From positions 9,090,501 to 9,154,500 of the forward strand of contig CM072891.1 in assembly GCA_037013685.1 (NCBI GenBank): a stretch of 64,000 nucleotides of DNA. Reading direction: 5' to 3'. The notes beneath the pieces were generated by a model. It had not been told where the DNA came from, made no database searches, and worked only from the letters and a program-made list of their open reading frames with translations. Every line of letters begins with the position of its first letter. Within the stretch, counting starts at the first letter, position 1. The stretch is from Acridotheres tristis. Its lineage: Eukaryota; Chordata; Aves; Passeriformes; Sturnidae. Positions 24,801 through 35,900 of this stretch are shown here, one piece after another. Position numbers and translations under genes: made by a program.

Positions 24801-27800
24801 AGCTTCAGTATCTCCAGAGTGTGCTCCCTATGGCTGCTGTGTCCCCATATGTCTGAGGTTTCCCAGCACACAGCCAGCTAAAGACTAACAAGGCTGAGTA
24901 GCTCAGGGCACACACCCCACATGCCTCTGGCTGTAGCATTTTCAGGCTGAGCTCATCCAGGGGGGAGCGAAATGTTCACAGCTCTGCTGCAGCTACAACC
25001 CACAAGGACCAGGCCATGTGAGAGCTAACTCCACTTTTCCATGCTACATTTTGTCCTTCCTCTGAAGGAGCATCACCTTCCCACCCTAAAACAAGTACAC
25101 AGCATACAAAGAAGTGGTCGTATACAACAACACAGGACAGATTTACCCTTAGGTAACCAACAGTAATTCAGCCCAGAGAAAGATGAGCAGTGATAGAAAG
25201 CAGTTAGTGTCACCAGAATTACATTTGCTCAAACAAACACTATTTATCGTGTGGTGTAATTTTTAATCAAGACAACTTATATTTTGAGCCATCAATAAGA
25301 AGGGTTTTAATGCTTCTAAGAAATACATTGGTCGCACTGGGAGCAGCTTGAAGGTTGAGGAGGAAGCAAGGAAACACTTTTACTGAATCTCGGCTACTTA
25401 CGGTTCAATGCTGACCGGGGTGGCTTCCCCTACTACTGTAAGAATTGGAGGGGTAACTTCTGAACTATCTGCAACAAGAAGAAAGAACTGCTCAGCTTCA
25501 CATCTGAGATTTACTTTTCACACAGCTTGTAAATATTATCAGAGCCGTCCATCTCCCTAAAAAGGTACCCCCAGGCTAAATAAAGGAGTTTCATATGAGC
25601 AGGAACTTGCCTTCCTCCTGTCAGCTCAAGATACTGACAATCTGCGAGAGGAAATGACTTTTCATTCCCAAGAACGTCAGCAGGGGGTGTTGCAGGTTGC
25701 TCGTGAACACAACATCCATGCCCAGATGGAGCAACGCTGCATTTCCTCTATTCCCGCTCCCCAAACAATGAGGAAGGAACTCCGGTTTCACACAATCACA
25801 CCTCCTAAAGGCATGATGTTCCTCCTAATGCTCCACAGTTCCTAATCAGAAATTAGGCAAGAAAGGAAGGTTAAAATGAAACTTACTTGATCTAAGCAGA
25901 GTTCTGTGACCACTTTTGGGAGTCATTGGAGGTGGAACTGAATGACCAGTTGAAGAGAGGATAGCATTAAAATACAGCCCAGATCCTTCTCTCACTGGAC
26001 TAAGGATGGGTGGAGGAGTGTAAGGAGGTAGCTCAAAGTTCCTATCTGAAGGGTGGTCTGCCAGACGGACGGGTGACCGTAAGTGGCTCTGATATGGAGT
26101 AATGTTGGAATAAACAGGTGGTGCAATGAAGGTGCCAGCTTTTGGTGGTATGAAGAGTGGCTCGGGTCTTGGCCGCTGCTTTGGTTTTCGGGCAAAGCCC
26201 TCAGCTTCATCCTTTGGAACAGCATCTTCATGCTATTAGAAAAATAATATATTGTTAATTCAATTGAAAACTTCAGGTTTGAAAAACTTCAGTGAGATCA
26301 ACATTTTTTAATGGCAGCTCAAAATCTGGGTAGGACAGTTGGAGGATGTTTCAACAATTAGCAGAAGGGGAAAGTGACAGAACATGGAATGGAATGGAAT
26401 GGACTGGACACAGCAAGTATTAGGTAGCAGCTCCAGCTCATGTGATTATGAAGTTATAATTTACAAGAACCACATGTACAACCTTCATGGCAGCTTTAAA
26501 ACAGAACAAAAAAGCACAGCAGAACCCTGGTAGAGATACACCAGAGCCCTGAAACAGATACACAGTGAAACCAAACACTGGTAAGAGAAGAGAAGACTAT
26601 ATAGCAGTATTTTATTAGATGGTCAAGCATTTAAATGCAGAAAAATCTCCCCAGATGCCTGCCCCTTCTCTGGTATCTCAGCATTCTGTTGTACTTCCGG
26701 ATAGAAGAGAGGGAAAGTAAAAAAATCAACGCACCCACTCATCACTACCATGCTGCAGGGGAACAGTCAAGTACTGACCTTCAAAACTCAGTAAAAGGTT
26801 TCAATTGTATGAGAATAAATCTTCACTTTGGATTTTATTCACATTAAGAGCTATGTGCACTACTTAGAATTTAGTGGTATTTATGTATGTATGAAGAAAG
26901 CACTCCTGACACGGACAGACTATTATTCCAGTCTTACTGCCCATCTGGCTTTATTCACTTTTTAGTGAATTTAGTGAGGCACTGCCTGGCTTTACTAGCA
27001 TTAGCTGTATATCATGAAAAGCCAGCAATGCCCAAATACATGGCAATACTATGATAAAAAAAAATCCTCAGACTACAATACATTCCAAGTACAAGCCTTG
27101 AGATCAAACTACTTTAATAGAAAATTAAAGGCTAAAACCTGTGTGATTAAATCTTTGGTTTCTTAGTCCATCCATACCTGACTCGGGGTCTCCACGTTGG
27201 TACCACGATTGGATCGCCTGCGAGTGACTATCACAGAAGGCTTCCGTTCACAAGGAGCTCGATCGTTTGTTTGGCCTCTCTGGAGCTTTCCATCCTCAGA
27301 CTTTTCTTTTTCAAGGCTCTGCAAGTCAATTTTTCTCACTGGCACAGACACAGGAATGATAAGAGGCACAAGGTTGTTATCTTCCCGGGCTTTTTTGGGA
27401 GCTGGGGAAGAACTGGCGAATTCCACAACACTTTTTGAAGCTGCAGTAGGTCCTGGAGCTGTTACCAGCACACTCTTCTTCTCCTCTGAATTATCCAGTT
27501 CCTGAGAAGAAAAATAGATTCCTAAAAAGTTCTGTATTGCTTACATAATAATTGAGATATCATCTCACTTTCAGTGTATATCAAGTTTCTTGATGCAATT
27601 TGCAAGCTGAAATGGATTTGGAAGTGTTACTGGAGGAAAAAGAATACTTCACAGCATTACTAAAACTTCATAGAATTACTTGAGGATTGCCTGTAGTCTT
27701 AACTGCTAGAACACTTACATAGATTATTCTTAAGAATTGTTTCACTACCTGTGTTTTAACATTTTATTTTCTATATAAATTTGTATCCTGCTTTATAACT

Positions 27801-30800
27801 TTCAACAAAAGCTCTTTCGTTTTAATAATGATCAAAAGCTGCAGGTTATTAATTTCAAATATTGGATTTCTGCTCCAGGGAAGACTAAACCATGATAATA
27901 TCTTAATTAAATCTCTCACATACAAAAAACCAAACCCAGAGCTAGCTTTTTTTGCTTCATCCTTTTTTTTTTCTTTTTTTTTTTTTCCCCCTGACTCTGG
28001 AAAACATTAAGCCTTCAAAATAAGCCAGGTAACAAGGCTGAGCACATAAAATCCACCATATCAAGAAGAGCCAGGACCGGCTTCTTTCAAGACCTTTTAT
28101 GAGAGTTGGGCTAAGTATGTACAGAAAGGTTTATCCCATAACTGACCCTGAAGTTTACAAGTCTGACTGCTTCTTCACAGAGACTGCAGCTGTACACCCC
28201 TACCACAATTGTTGGGACACAATTGTAAAGTCACAAGTGGCATCCATTGTCCCAGAATAAGCCTCAGGAGAAATTAATGAGGCCTGAGGACCTGCCTTCA
28301 CTTCAGGCAACAGGCTCCTGTACTTTCCCATGAAACCACCAATTTTGGGTTTGGAGGGCATTCATCATATTCATCATGCTAACAAACATCACTAGAGTCC
28401 AGTGACTCTAGACAGAAATGGGTGCTTGCAAATTTTTGTAGCCTCCCTCCACCACTTTCTGTGTACACCAACATGTAATGACAACGTGAATATGTGAACA
28501 AACGCCAATTCTGATTAATCTAAAATCCTCAGCTACTTCCTGGGTGCTACACAGACCTCTGTAGGTCAGAAGATCTGAACTGATTCGCTGACTACAAGGA
28601 GGCAATTATGGCAGCTCAAAAGTGCCATAGTCACCCAAAAGTGTCACTTTCCTCTGGCTTTATGATCACTTAAGCAGAGCTTGGGCGGGAGGGCTGCCAG
28701 GTAACTTCAGCAAGTGCAACATGTGGCACTTCCATTTAGACTCTTGCATAAATACTGAGATAGGAACTAGTCATCTAGAGTCCTCCAGGAAATCCACAGA
28801 AACCCATCAGACGTTCTGGCATCAATCCTGTCTATCCCTCAATCTGTTTCTAAAAAACTTAGAATTCACAGAAAAACCCAACTGCAACAGCTGAAAGAAC
28901 TGTTCCAAGGCCACATCTGTGATCTAATAAGAAACCACACCAGCCTTTTAAAAACACCTGCCCACAAAGTGCTTTCTGCCATCAGTCTGCATCATCTGCA
29001 TCAAGGAGAGGCAGCTTCTGTCTGCAGTCAAACCAAAGCTTGTCCATGAAGAAGGTGAGTGCAGAACTATAATTCTGCAAACAAAACTTTTTTTTCCCTT
29101 TTATTTGTAGCAGCTGGTGCCCTGCCCTGTGTCAGGGGAAAGCAGCTATGTAACCAAAACCTGTCTTCCTTCCATAAAAGAATATTTAAATTCAGACACC
29201 CTTTAAGACAACCATGCAGATTTGAGAAAAGTTTTCTGTACTTTTAGAAGACAACAAGTCACACTGAAACCGTTAAACTAAGAGTTAAGAATTTACTGCA
29301 ACCTGTAGGCAGCGATAAGCTTGCATCACCTGAAAAAAAGGCAGCCACAGGCAGCTCCAGTGCAAAGTGTCAGTCGAGACAATGCATGTAGACAGATCTT
29401 GCTGTCCAGAATATTATTTTTGCATAAGATACACATACCTAGACTGGGATGTTCAAACAACTGATTCAAATTTATGTTGTTTTCTTTAATCAATAATTTA
29501 ACTCTATGGCCTTCTACACACTCTTCAGATAACCTATGCAGAGATGGCTTCTAGGTAATTTTTAACAGAAAGACACTCAAAAGAGGAGCAGACTACTCTC
29601 ATTCAGCAAACATATTTTCTTTTTCTCCCTCACACAATATCCAACACCTTAAAGATATAAAATCCATCAGACTCCTGGTAAGAATTTTATCATCTTTCAA
29701 AACGTCATCCTGAAAGCCTGAAGAGATCTAAACATAAAGAGTTCTTCTGCTAGTGCCATTATGCTTGCATAACTAAAAAGAACAAAAGAGCATCTGTCAA
29801 AACACTTCTCTGGTCTTTACATTATGAATCAGACTGCAAGCAGACGTGCCTTCAAACGGCCAATTTCTTGCTTCATCTCTCAGGGCCTTTTCCTAAATGC
29901 TCTATTTGCTTCTTCTTGACACTCTGTTAGTGATCCAAGTGCAATGTGAATTACAGGCTTTCTGCAATATGACTACACAGTGCCTGGCAAAGTAAGAGCA
30001 AATACACCACTCTACTATGTACTACCAGTTCTTTATCAAATCTGCTGGTTCAACTGGAGTTAGAACAAAAAAGATTGGAGAGAACATCAACTAAGTCACT
30101 GTTTGCTTTCTGCTGTCCAAGAGATGGAGTAGGCTATGGATATTCAGCTTATTGTTTATTAGTTTAGGTCTTTCACTCAAACAGCACATTCCTCTAAAGA
30201 AGAGATGGGGGAAAACAGTGACAGAAAGACTAGGATAAAAAGGGTGACAAGAACAAGATAGGGAATATAATGCCCCTCCCTTTGTTGTCTGACTGGATAG
30301 CAACTCAGGTGTCAAAACTGTAGGTAAAAGTAGCTCATGTAACAAGTATTTCATCAGCCTTTGGCAACAAAACTTCCAAGGAGAAGTGTGCCTCCTAAGA
30401 AGCACTCAATAAAAGATTAGTCAAACCACAACTCTAAGGAAACTTTCAAAAACAATCCGTCCAAAAAACCCCACCCAACTCCAAAAATCCCATCATTGGT
30501 CTCCCAATAGGCTAGTTAATTTTGAATTCTGTCATATTGCCATATGGAATACATACTGTGCAGTTTAGACTGATGGGATATCAAAAAGTCAGAAGTAGTG
30601 AACTACCAAATCAGTCAGCACTAAATTTCTTCCCCATTAAGTCCTACAGGAGGTCTACAGGCAGACAGGTCATTCTACAGCCCTCAGGTCATTCTTAGAA
30701 ACAGGATGCTGCATGAGACAGGCCTTTGTCATGCCTGGTATAGGCTCGTCATGTAGATGAAGCTTTCTTAGACTTTAATATTTGTGAAATATTGAACATG

Positions 30801-32713
30801 TAAATTGTGTTATGTAATTTATAGACAGCACATTTTAGAAGCACTTGAACAGCTGAAACTGAAAAACTGTCAGGTAAGCCTAAGTCTTTTAACAGAAAAG
30901 AAAGGGAATATTAAATTGGTAAAAAGACAAGAAGTAAATTGCTTATACTTACCTCTCAAAAATCCTGATCACCTTGAGACCCAAGCTGAAAACATCCATA
31001 TTTTCATATCATGGACTAAAATAACATTAGGTGTTAGTGAAATAAAACTGTCCCTTAGTGGTCTCACTACACTACATCTTCCATTCTCCACATCTATGAA
31101 TTACAGTATCTGAACTTATGTGTCTCCACACAAGAGCTGCCCTTGTTGCACGCTTCAAGATAGCATCCTATCCTGTATATGTGCATAAATTCCTTTCCTT
31201 TCAGTCCTATTTTATAGCCTAAAACATGCTATATTGGTTAGGGTCTAGACCTTACCTTTACATTCTGAAGAGAAGCCAGCTCGACAGCTTTTTGGGCCAA
31301 AGTCAGCAAATTGGCTTCTTGAGAAACACGTCGCCTCCGCCGGGTACTCTGGATTACACCACCTCTGACACTCTGAAAATCATTAGTTCTCTGAGTGTTT
31401 TCTTCAGGTGCTGCTGCCTGTTTGTCCTCATCTCTACCATTCTGGGCTGCAGCTTGTCTGTCTGTTTCCATCTGGCACTGCTCACTATTGACCAGGACGT
31501 CCTTCTGCCCCAGATCCAATCTTTTGGGATGCAAATAGCTACTTTTATTGTGGGCCAGTGACTCAGGTGCCTGCTGTAATGGGACTTCTTGCTGATGTGT
31601 TTGCCAGTGATGAAGAAATAAATTGCTAGGTTGTTCTTCTGCCTGCTTAGAAGTCAACACTTCTCCTGCAGATGTCAGCAGGCCACCTTCTTTGGAGAGT
31701 CTCCGTGATCTTCTTGGGAAGGGAATCTGGGTCTGAGGTAGCACAGTCTGTTGGTTCTGCTCCGTTAATGCCTTGAATAGCTCCTGGTTCCTCTCTGCTT
31801 GCTGAAACTGGTGTGGCATCATGTGATGCTGAGGTGCTGCAGCTGCCACATGAGGCTGTGCTATAGAAGTTGTTTGCTGCAGACCAAAGGCTTGTGTGGC
31901 AGCCTGTTGCTGCTGCTGCTGCTGAGGATAGAAATTTTCAAAGAGTTGTAGCTGGGGAAGAGCTTGCTGTTTTTGTTGTGCAGTAAATGCTGGAGTGGAA
32001 GAAGTTGGGGCTTCTTGAAAGACATGTAACAACTCAGGAAGACCTTGCTTTTGGCCTTGGTGACCAAATGCAAGTTGGAAAGGCTGCAATGGCAGAGTTT
32101 GATTCTGCTGCTGCTGTTTCTGCATTTGATGAAAAGAATTCATTTGAGCTTGTTGTCTAACCAGGGCTTGCTGTTCCAGCTGAGCCTTCTGGGACATCAT
32201 TTGCTGGACAGCATCTCCATACAAATCTAGCTGTGACACAAACACTCCTTTCTCTTGATTTCTTTTAAGGGCTTCTGGGTGGCCATAGAAGCCTGGGGCA
32301 CCAGCATTGGAGTGGGGTCCTTTTGGGTTGCCCCCAAAAACCATACCGTGGTTCCACATTGAAGTAGGAGACTGCCAGTGGCTGTCACCCCTCTCTGGCA
32401 ACCGGTTTCCCATTAGTGAATTCTGCCATTTGACAGCTGTTACTGACTGGGGCATCATCACTGATTCTCCCCTATCTTGATTATAAACAGAGTTCATCAG
32501 AGCAACGTTGTTGGGTGCACTTGTTAATCCTCCTGGATGAGAAATCTCCATAGTTTGGGAGACTGGTATATTCCCTCCATGGCCATAGTACTGTCCTTCC
32601 TTAAGCTGCTGCTGTGGTTCTTTTGATGGCACAGCTATGTCCTGCTCATTGAAATAGGCAACTCGTTTCCCAGTCCGTTTGCTTGAAGACTTTTGCTGAG
32701 CCTGAAGATTCAT
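15613..32713 (-). CDS. MIDEAS: MIDEAS (ELMSAN1), mitotic deacetylase-associated SANT domain protein
   Basis: Twelve coding exons join in one frame, giving 3345 bp and 1114 residues (human about 1045). The protein is the scaffold of the nuclear MiDAC complex with HDAC1/2 and DNTTIP1. Domains: Gln-rich disordered N-half (1-~450, Q run 264-270); conserved basic patches [13 protein letters not shown] (~332-343) and [15 protein letters not shown] (~456-470); [11 protein letters not shown] and [11 protein letters not shown] patches; Pro-rich segment before ELM2; ELM2 (~734-828, from [13 protein letters not shown]); SANT (~840-895, [15 protein letters not shown] to [14 protein letters not shown]), the HDAC-binding unit; Glu-rich linker; C2H2 finger Cys1041, Cys1044, His1057, His1061; Ala/Ser-rich acidic tail. 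ELM2-SANT is near-identical to human. The ATG at 32713 has A at -3 and matches the mammalian MNLQAQ start. All introns are GT-AG. Residue numbers assume this exon set. Confidence 0.97.
15821..16910 (-). other. MIDEAS: MIDEAS intron, non-coding
   Basis: Intron of 1090 bp between the two halves of the zinc finger. It includes a modestly GC-rich part (15900-16080). No gene is recognised. Confidence 0.85.
16911..17110 (-). CDS. MIDEAS: MIDEAS exon: basic linker and first half of C2H2 finger
   Basis: Encodes residues 980-1045, from [11 protein letters not shown] through a Lys/Arg-rich stretch ([13 protein letters not shown], a likely nuclear localisation signal) to [14 protein letters not shown]. 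The last codon (Arg) is split with the next exon. The C-K-K-C pair gives the Cys ligands of the finger. Confidence 0.95.
17111..17506 (-). other. MIDEAS: MIDEAS intron, non-coding
   Basis: Intron of 396 bp with donor GTAAGT at 17506. Nothing further is seen. Confidence 0.85.
17507..17686 (-). CDS. MIDEAS: MIDEAS exon: Glu-rich linker after the SANT domain
   Basis: Sixty codons (920-979) starting [20 protein letters not shown], similar to human SQKFPRVPLPRRESPSEE, then a run of 11 Glu residues interrupted only by the following AEE. The acceptor AG at 17688-17687 is the one that keeps the frame; the AG two bases on would bring a stop. The E-run is coded by mixed GAG/GAA. Confidence 0.93.
17889..18038 (-). 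CDS. MIDEAS: MIDEAS exon: C-terminal half of SANT domain
   Basis: Fifty codons (870-919): [20 protein letters not shown] and on to DEAEVDIK. It encodes the last SANT helix with the conserved QCVEFYY motif. The 150 bp exon is in phase 0 at both ends, so skipping it would remove half the SANT domain without a frameshift. Confidence 0.96.
18039..19159 (-). other. MIDEAS: MIDEAS intron, non-coding
   Basis: Intron of 1121 bp that splits the SANT domain. Small open frames on both strands (18408-18840) have no recognisable domain. Confidence 0.85.
19160..19248 (-). CDS. MIDEAS: MIDEAS exon: N-terminal half of SANT domain
   Basis: Residues 841-869, [20 protein letters not shown] to FLVQKL, essentially the mammalian sequence. 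Acceptor atctacag precedes 19248; donor GTAAGT follows 19160. Confidence 0.97.
19249..20439 (-). other. MIDEAS: MIDEAS intron, non-coding
   Basis: Intron of 1191 bp. Nothing recognised. Confidence 0.85.
20440..20515 (-). CDS. MIDEAS: MIDEAS exon: ELM2-SANT junction
   Basis: Residues 815-839: [20 protein letters not shown] then DYHYT, with the next Gly split over the intron. Human reads TLNKLLLKKPLRPHNHPLATYHYTG. The donor is GTTTGT, weaker than the others in this gene. Confidence 0.95.
20516..21851 (-). other. MIDEAS: MIDEAS intron, non-coding
   Basis: Intron of 1336 bp. Nothing recognised. Confidence 0.85.
21852..21955 (-). CDS. MIDEAS: MIDEAS exon: C-terminal part of ELM2 domain
   Basis: A 104 bp exon not visible as a free open frame. 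It encodes [20 protein letters not shown] and [15 protein letters not shown] (781-814), matching human [20 protein letters not shown] and ELALHCLHESRGDIL. Acceptor ggaaatag before 21955, donor GTGAGT after 21852; both phases fit the flanking exons. Compared with human it has Phe for Cys and Ser for Asp in the last helix. Confidence 0.95.
21956..22804 (-). other. MIDEAS: MIDEAS intron, non-coding
   Basis: Intron of 849 bp. Nothing recognised. Confidence 0.85.
22805..22947 (-). CDS. MIDEAS: MIDEAS exon: N-terminal part of ELM2 domain
   Basis: Residues 733-779, [20 protein letters not shown] through [16 protein letters not shown]. It carries the ELM2 signature I-x-V-G-x-x-F-Q-A-x-I-P, used for HDAC binding and dimerisation in this family. 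Acceptor cttctctgcag precedes 22947; donor GTAAGA follows 22805. Confidence 0.97.
22948..25401 (-). other. MIDEAS: MIDEAS intron with a CR1 fragment
   Basis: Intron of 2454 bp. It contains the CR1 3' end at about 23190-23285; the rest shows no recognised gene or repeat. Confidence 0.85.
23190..23285 (+). mobile_element. CR1 LINE 3' end fragment
   Basis: The plus strand carries ctgctctgagcagggacttg followed by gaccagatgatctccagaga, the hallmark end of avian CR1 elements, decaying into an ATTCTT-like tail. It is antisense to MIDEAS and truncated to the last ~100 bp, as is usual for CR1. Confidence 0.8.
25402..25468 (-). CDS. MIDEAS: MIDEAS small exon before ELM2
   Basis: A 67 bp exon encoding (N)[20 protein letters not shown] then E and a split Pro codon. 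Human reads [21 protein letters not shown]. Acceptor cttgttgcag precedes 25468; donor GTAAGT follows 25402. Confidence 0.96.
25469..25886 (-). other. MIDEAS: MIDEAS intron, non-coding
   Basis: Intron of 418 bp with donor GTAAGT. The plus-strand open frame 25654-25845 has no support. Confidence 0.85.
25887..26232 (-). CDS. MIDEAS: MIDEAS exon: Pro-rich segment before ELM2
   Basis: Residues 595-709. Contains [40 protein letters not shown] and [18 protein letters not shown], all close to the mammalian protein. This conserved region is Pro/Ser-rich and probably disordered. Several S/T-P sites are candidate mitotic kinase targets by inference only. Confidence 0.97.
26233..27177 (-). other. MIDEAS: MIDEAS intron, non-coding
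   Basis: Intron of 945 bp. A short GGAAT repeat (about three units) lies near 26385-26402. Nothing else is recognised. Confidence 0.85.
27178..27501 (-). CDS. MIDEAS: MIDEAS exon: basic patches LIIPVSVPV and VIVTRRRS
   Basis: 108 codons (487-594), phase 0 at both ends. Starts [18 protein letters not shown], then [20 protein letters not shown] and [17 protein letters not shown]; these last two are conserved with human. The acceptor ttcttctcag precedes 27501; donor GTATGG follows 27178. An in-frame exon of this kind could be skipped without a frameshift. Confidence 0.96.
27502..31255 (-). other. MIDEAS: MIDEAS intron, non-coding
   Basis: Intron of 3754 bp with a T-rich run on the plus strand near 27961-27987. 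No gene or repeat family is recognised. Confidence 0.85.
31256..32713 (-). CDS. MIDEAS: MIDEAS first coding exon: Gln-rich N-terminal region
   Basis: 486 codons from ATG at 32713 to donor GTAAGG after LASLQNVK. Starts [17 protein letters not shown], close to the human start. It holds [24 protein letters not shown], a Q7 run at 264-270 next to other Gln-rich patches, [13 protein letters not shown] and [20 protein letters not shown], all family landmarks. Most of the exon is predicted disordered. Low-complexity Gln and Ala stretches differ from the human arrangement. Confidence 0.97.
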
Positions 32714-32948
32714 GGTTCAGTCTATTTGCCCAGCCACACACACAGTATTTATAATCCACCCATCCCTGAGGTTGGGGGAGGAAAGGCACAGCAGTCTTTC
32801 TTTTCCATCCAGCTTTAATAATAAGGGGCAGGAAAGAAGTCCAGATGAAAGTGCAGTCACTTCCTTTTTCTTTGTGTGCTTCTCCCACTTCTTTTCACTC
32901 TTATACTTTGTGGTTCAGAGGTCAGTAGGGTCCACTCAGTTACAGGTT
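32714..32948 (-). other. MIDEAS: MIDEAS 5' UTR part of the first coding exon
   Basis: A strong acceptor (tgcttctctgtttcag) ends at 32949, so the exon probably carries 235 bp of leader before the ATG. Two in-frame upstream ATGs lie in it and share one stop. Confidence 0.7.
32749..32808 (-). CDS. Upstream ORF in the MIDEAS leader (19 codons plus stop)
   Basis: ATG at 32808 reads MEKKDCCAFPPPTSGMGGL and stops at TAA 32751-32749, 35 bp before the main ATG. A second ATG at 32763 is in the same frame. If the leader is as predicted, ribosomes meet this uORF first. Its peptide has no recognised function; any role would be translational control. Confidence 0.4.
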   Translation of the reverse strand: MEKKDCCAFPPPTSGMGGL

Positions 32949-35900
32949 CTGAAACAGAGAAGCAATTGCAATGAATCATCAAGAGCCATAACCGGCCTAT
33001 GAATGCTCATGTGATAGGCAACAATGTGTATGTCTGTCCCATTTCCCATGGAAATGAAGACCAGGATAATAGATGGAAGTAACAACAGATCTGACCTGCT
33101 AGAAGAATGCAAAACAAAACAACTTAGTTTTATAAAATAAATATCACACTGTACTTGCATGATGCAACTCCCTATTGCACAGAGAATTCTGACTAATCAC
33201 TCAAGTTCATCCTGAAAGTTTTACTCTTAAACTACCTCTGATCTGGCCAATTACTTCCACGTCTTCCTGTAGTCAGAATAATCTGGTTTTAATCTCAACT
33301 CAAAACCACAGAACAAAAAACCCTCATGGCTTGCCAAAAGGCCACATTTCCCAAAGACCTTTAAAAGCCACGTGTGTACATGAAGGCTGTAGTTAAACAT
33401 GCAGCAAGATGCTCAGTTCAGTATTCTGAAGGAAAAGGGTCAGGCAACAGCCCATCAGTCACACACACACCACCAACGATTACAGATGCTTTCCAGTCAA
33501 GAACTGCCCACCCAGCATCCAAGCCCTGGGACCTGAGCCTGCTCAACCTGTTGCTCTCTCAGATGTTTTCTTCAACAGCTGAAAGAAACTGCTCCTGCAC
33601 AGGTCACACTCACTGAAAGGTAGTTCAAGCAGCTGCTGTTGTAACAGCTGCTCACAGACATCAGCAAGTATCTGTTAGTGTAAAGCTATAAACGTAATAG
33701 GAGGAATCCTTTCCAGAACAGGCACTCTACGACAATTCTACCCTCCCACCCTCTTCTTCCATGAAGAAAAGCTATCCTCAAACTCTAAGAGGCTAGCTTG
33801 CAGGATTAAGGTATAATGTGTGAACACATACACTAGTGTTTCTATCTGGACACCTAAAACCTTTTTAGATGTTTAGTTTTAAATTCAATTATACTCTCAG
33901 ATTACCACCACTGACATTCTAGTGTAAGTCTCTATTCCTATCCTTTTCAGTGTGCATTCTGTTCCACTTTAAATCCCACTGCCAACATATTCCAGGAAAA
34001 TGACAACAAATTGTTAAAAACCTATTCTTATTACATCCCTTCTGTTATATAATCAAATTTCTCTTGAGTGGAGCAGGTAAGACTAGCACACACATCCCCT
34101 TCAATGAAACTTGCAATCTATTTATCCCTCTTTCTAAAATGAAAAATAATAAACCAAAGTTATATAGTACACTGAAGTCCTCAGACAGATATAGGGACAG
34201 TGCAGGTTTTAATAGTGAGGTGGGGTTGGGAACATGACGAGGAGGAAAGGACAAAGAGTTTTAATTAACTTACGCAACTTCCACCTCACAGGCCAGGCTT
34301 GGCTTCAGTGCTCCCGGAGCCATGGGACTGTGTTTCAGAGTGAAGTGACTCACTTCCTCAGGCTGTTACATAGCTGTTCCCCCACACTGCCTCCCCTTCG
34401 CCTTGGCTACAAACCACGGACCTCTGCCACCCCTCAGCACGGAGCCAGGGCATTCCTCCCTCCTCTAAGCACAACGTCTCCGCTCATTTTCCAAGACTAT
34501 CACAACAGGACAAAAATAACTGCAGGAGAAATTATGGACACGTGAGATGGAAAATTCTCTCTAAACTGCAACTAGTACACAAACGAAGATTTCATAAAGT
34601 AAGTTTTTCCTATTTCCAAACTTCACTAGGAGAGGAGAAAACATGCTAGAGCAGGAAACTGAATCCCTGGTAGCAAAAATGTAGAGGTGGATAAGCTGCT
34701 ATATGCCTCTCAGAAACTTAAATGCTATCTATCCTCTCTCCTTGCTTTCTGCAGCACTGCAAAAGTATCAGAAATAACAGCTAAACCTCAACACCTAAGG
34801 TAATACTATTAAGAGTAGTTTCTGACAGTCTTACTTTGTGAAATCATCACAAGCTATTTTTCTCTCCAAACTAGGCAACATTTTCCTTCTACTAATGCTT
34901 TTGTATTGATCAGTCACATTATTCTGATAAAAAGAATGCAAGGTTTTCGGTATATTAGAAGACATTACCACTAAATCAAGTTTTAACCTGCAAACTTTCA
35001 GAAATTCTGCTGTAGACTTTTTATACTTTGAAGAAAAAGACAACAATAATTGTCAAAATACGGCATTCAACTTTCAACTTCGAGGTTCCTTGTTTTCAAC
35101 CAAAAAAAGAAAGAAAGAAAGAGCCCAGTTGATGCTGTTCTTAATAGTTGTGGCTAGGATTTGCAGCTAGCACACAGAAAAGTACCCAGAGGTACCCTTT
35201 AGCAAGAGAACTCTGACATTAGTAAGAAAGCATTGCATTAGCACAACTTTCCAAACCAGCGTCACAAGGTCTAACTCAGACTAGTTTAGAACTGCAGCAA
35301 TCTGGGAAAGAGATCTAGTGAAACTATTAAGATGCAAAGTATAAAAAGGAGTCAGTTCAGAGATAACCTAAATGAGGAAAAGGAATATGTACAATTGAAG
35401 TTGTTATTCAGCACAAAACCCAGTGAAAAGGACATTGCCAGGGAGAAAAGAGATTTAAGGTACTTTGAACAAAACATGCTCACTGAACATCCCAGTTCTC
35501 CCAGCTGCATGCAAAATAACTACATCCTAAGAGATCACCAAGATAAAGGAGGATTTGGTGCATCCAGTATTTGATGGTAAAAGAAAATATCACAAAATTA
35601 GCTTTTTAGAAGTTCTTTCCGTATAGAAAAACTACAGAAAAGTATTTTCTATGCCATCCTAATAGTAACAGTTCATAGTTTAAGCTGCAGTGATAAATGT
35701 TCAAGTTGCAGCATGACTATGCTTCAGGAAAGCTCATACTTGGCAGCTTCACTGCATGAGCACTGCTGGCTCTGACTAAACAGGCTTCCCTCCCTGGGGT
35801 TGGGGAATGAGCTCACACAATCATCATCCTAGCCAATTACCAGCTTTGGGGTTTTTCTGTTTTGTTTTACTTGAATTTCAGCACAAGAGTCAGCCTGCAG

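Noticed and set aside
31226..31561. 111-codon plus-strand frame opposite the MIDEAS first coding exon
   Set aside because: It is the antisense shadow of a strongly supported exon with conserved MIDEAS motifs.
32646..32888. 80-codon minus-strand frame overlapping the MIDEAS start
   Set aside because: It begins with GTG rather than ATG, so it is not a likely uORF; the shorter ATG-initiated frame at 32749-32808 is kept instead.
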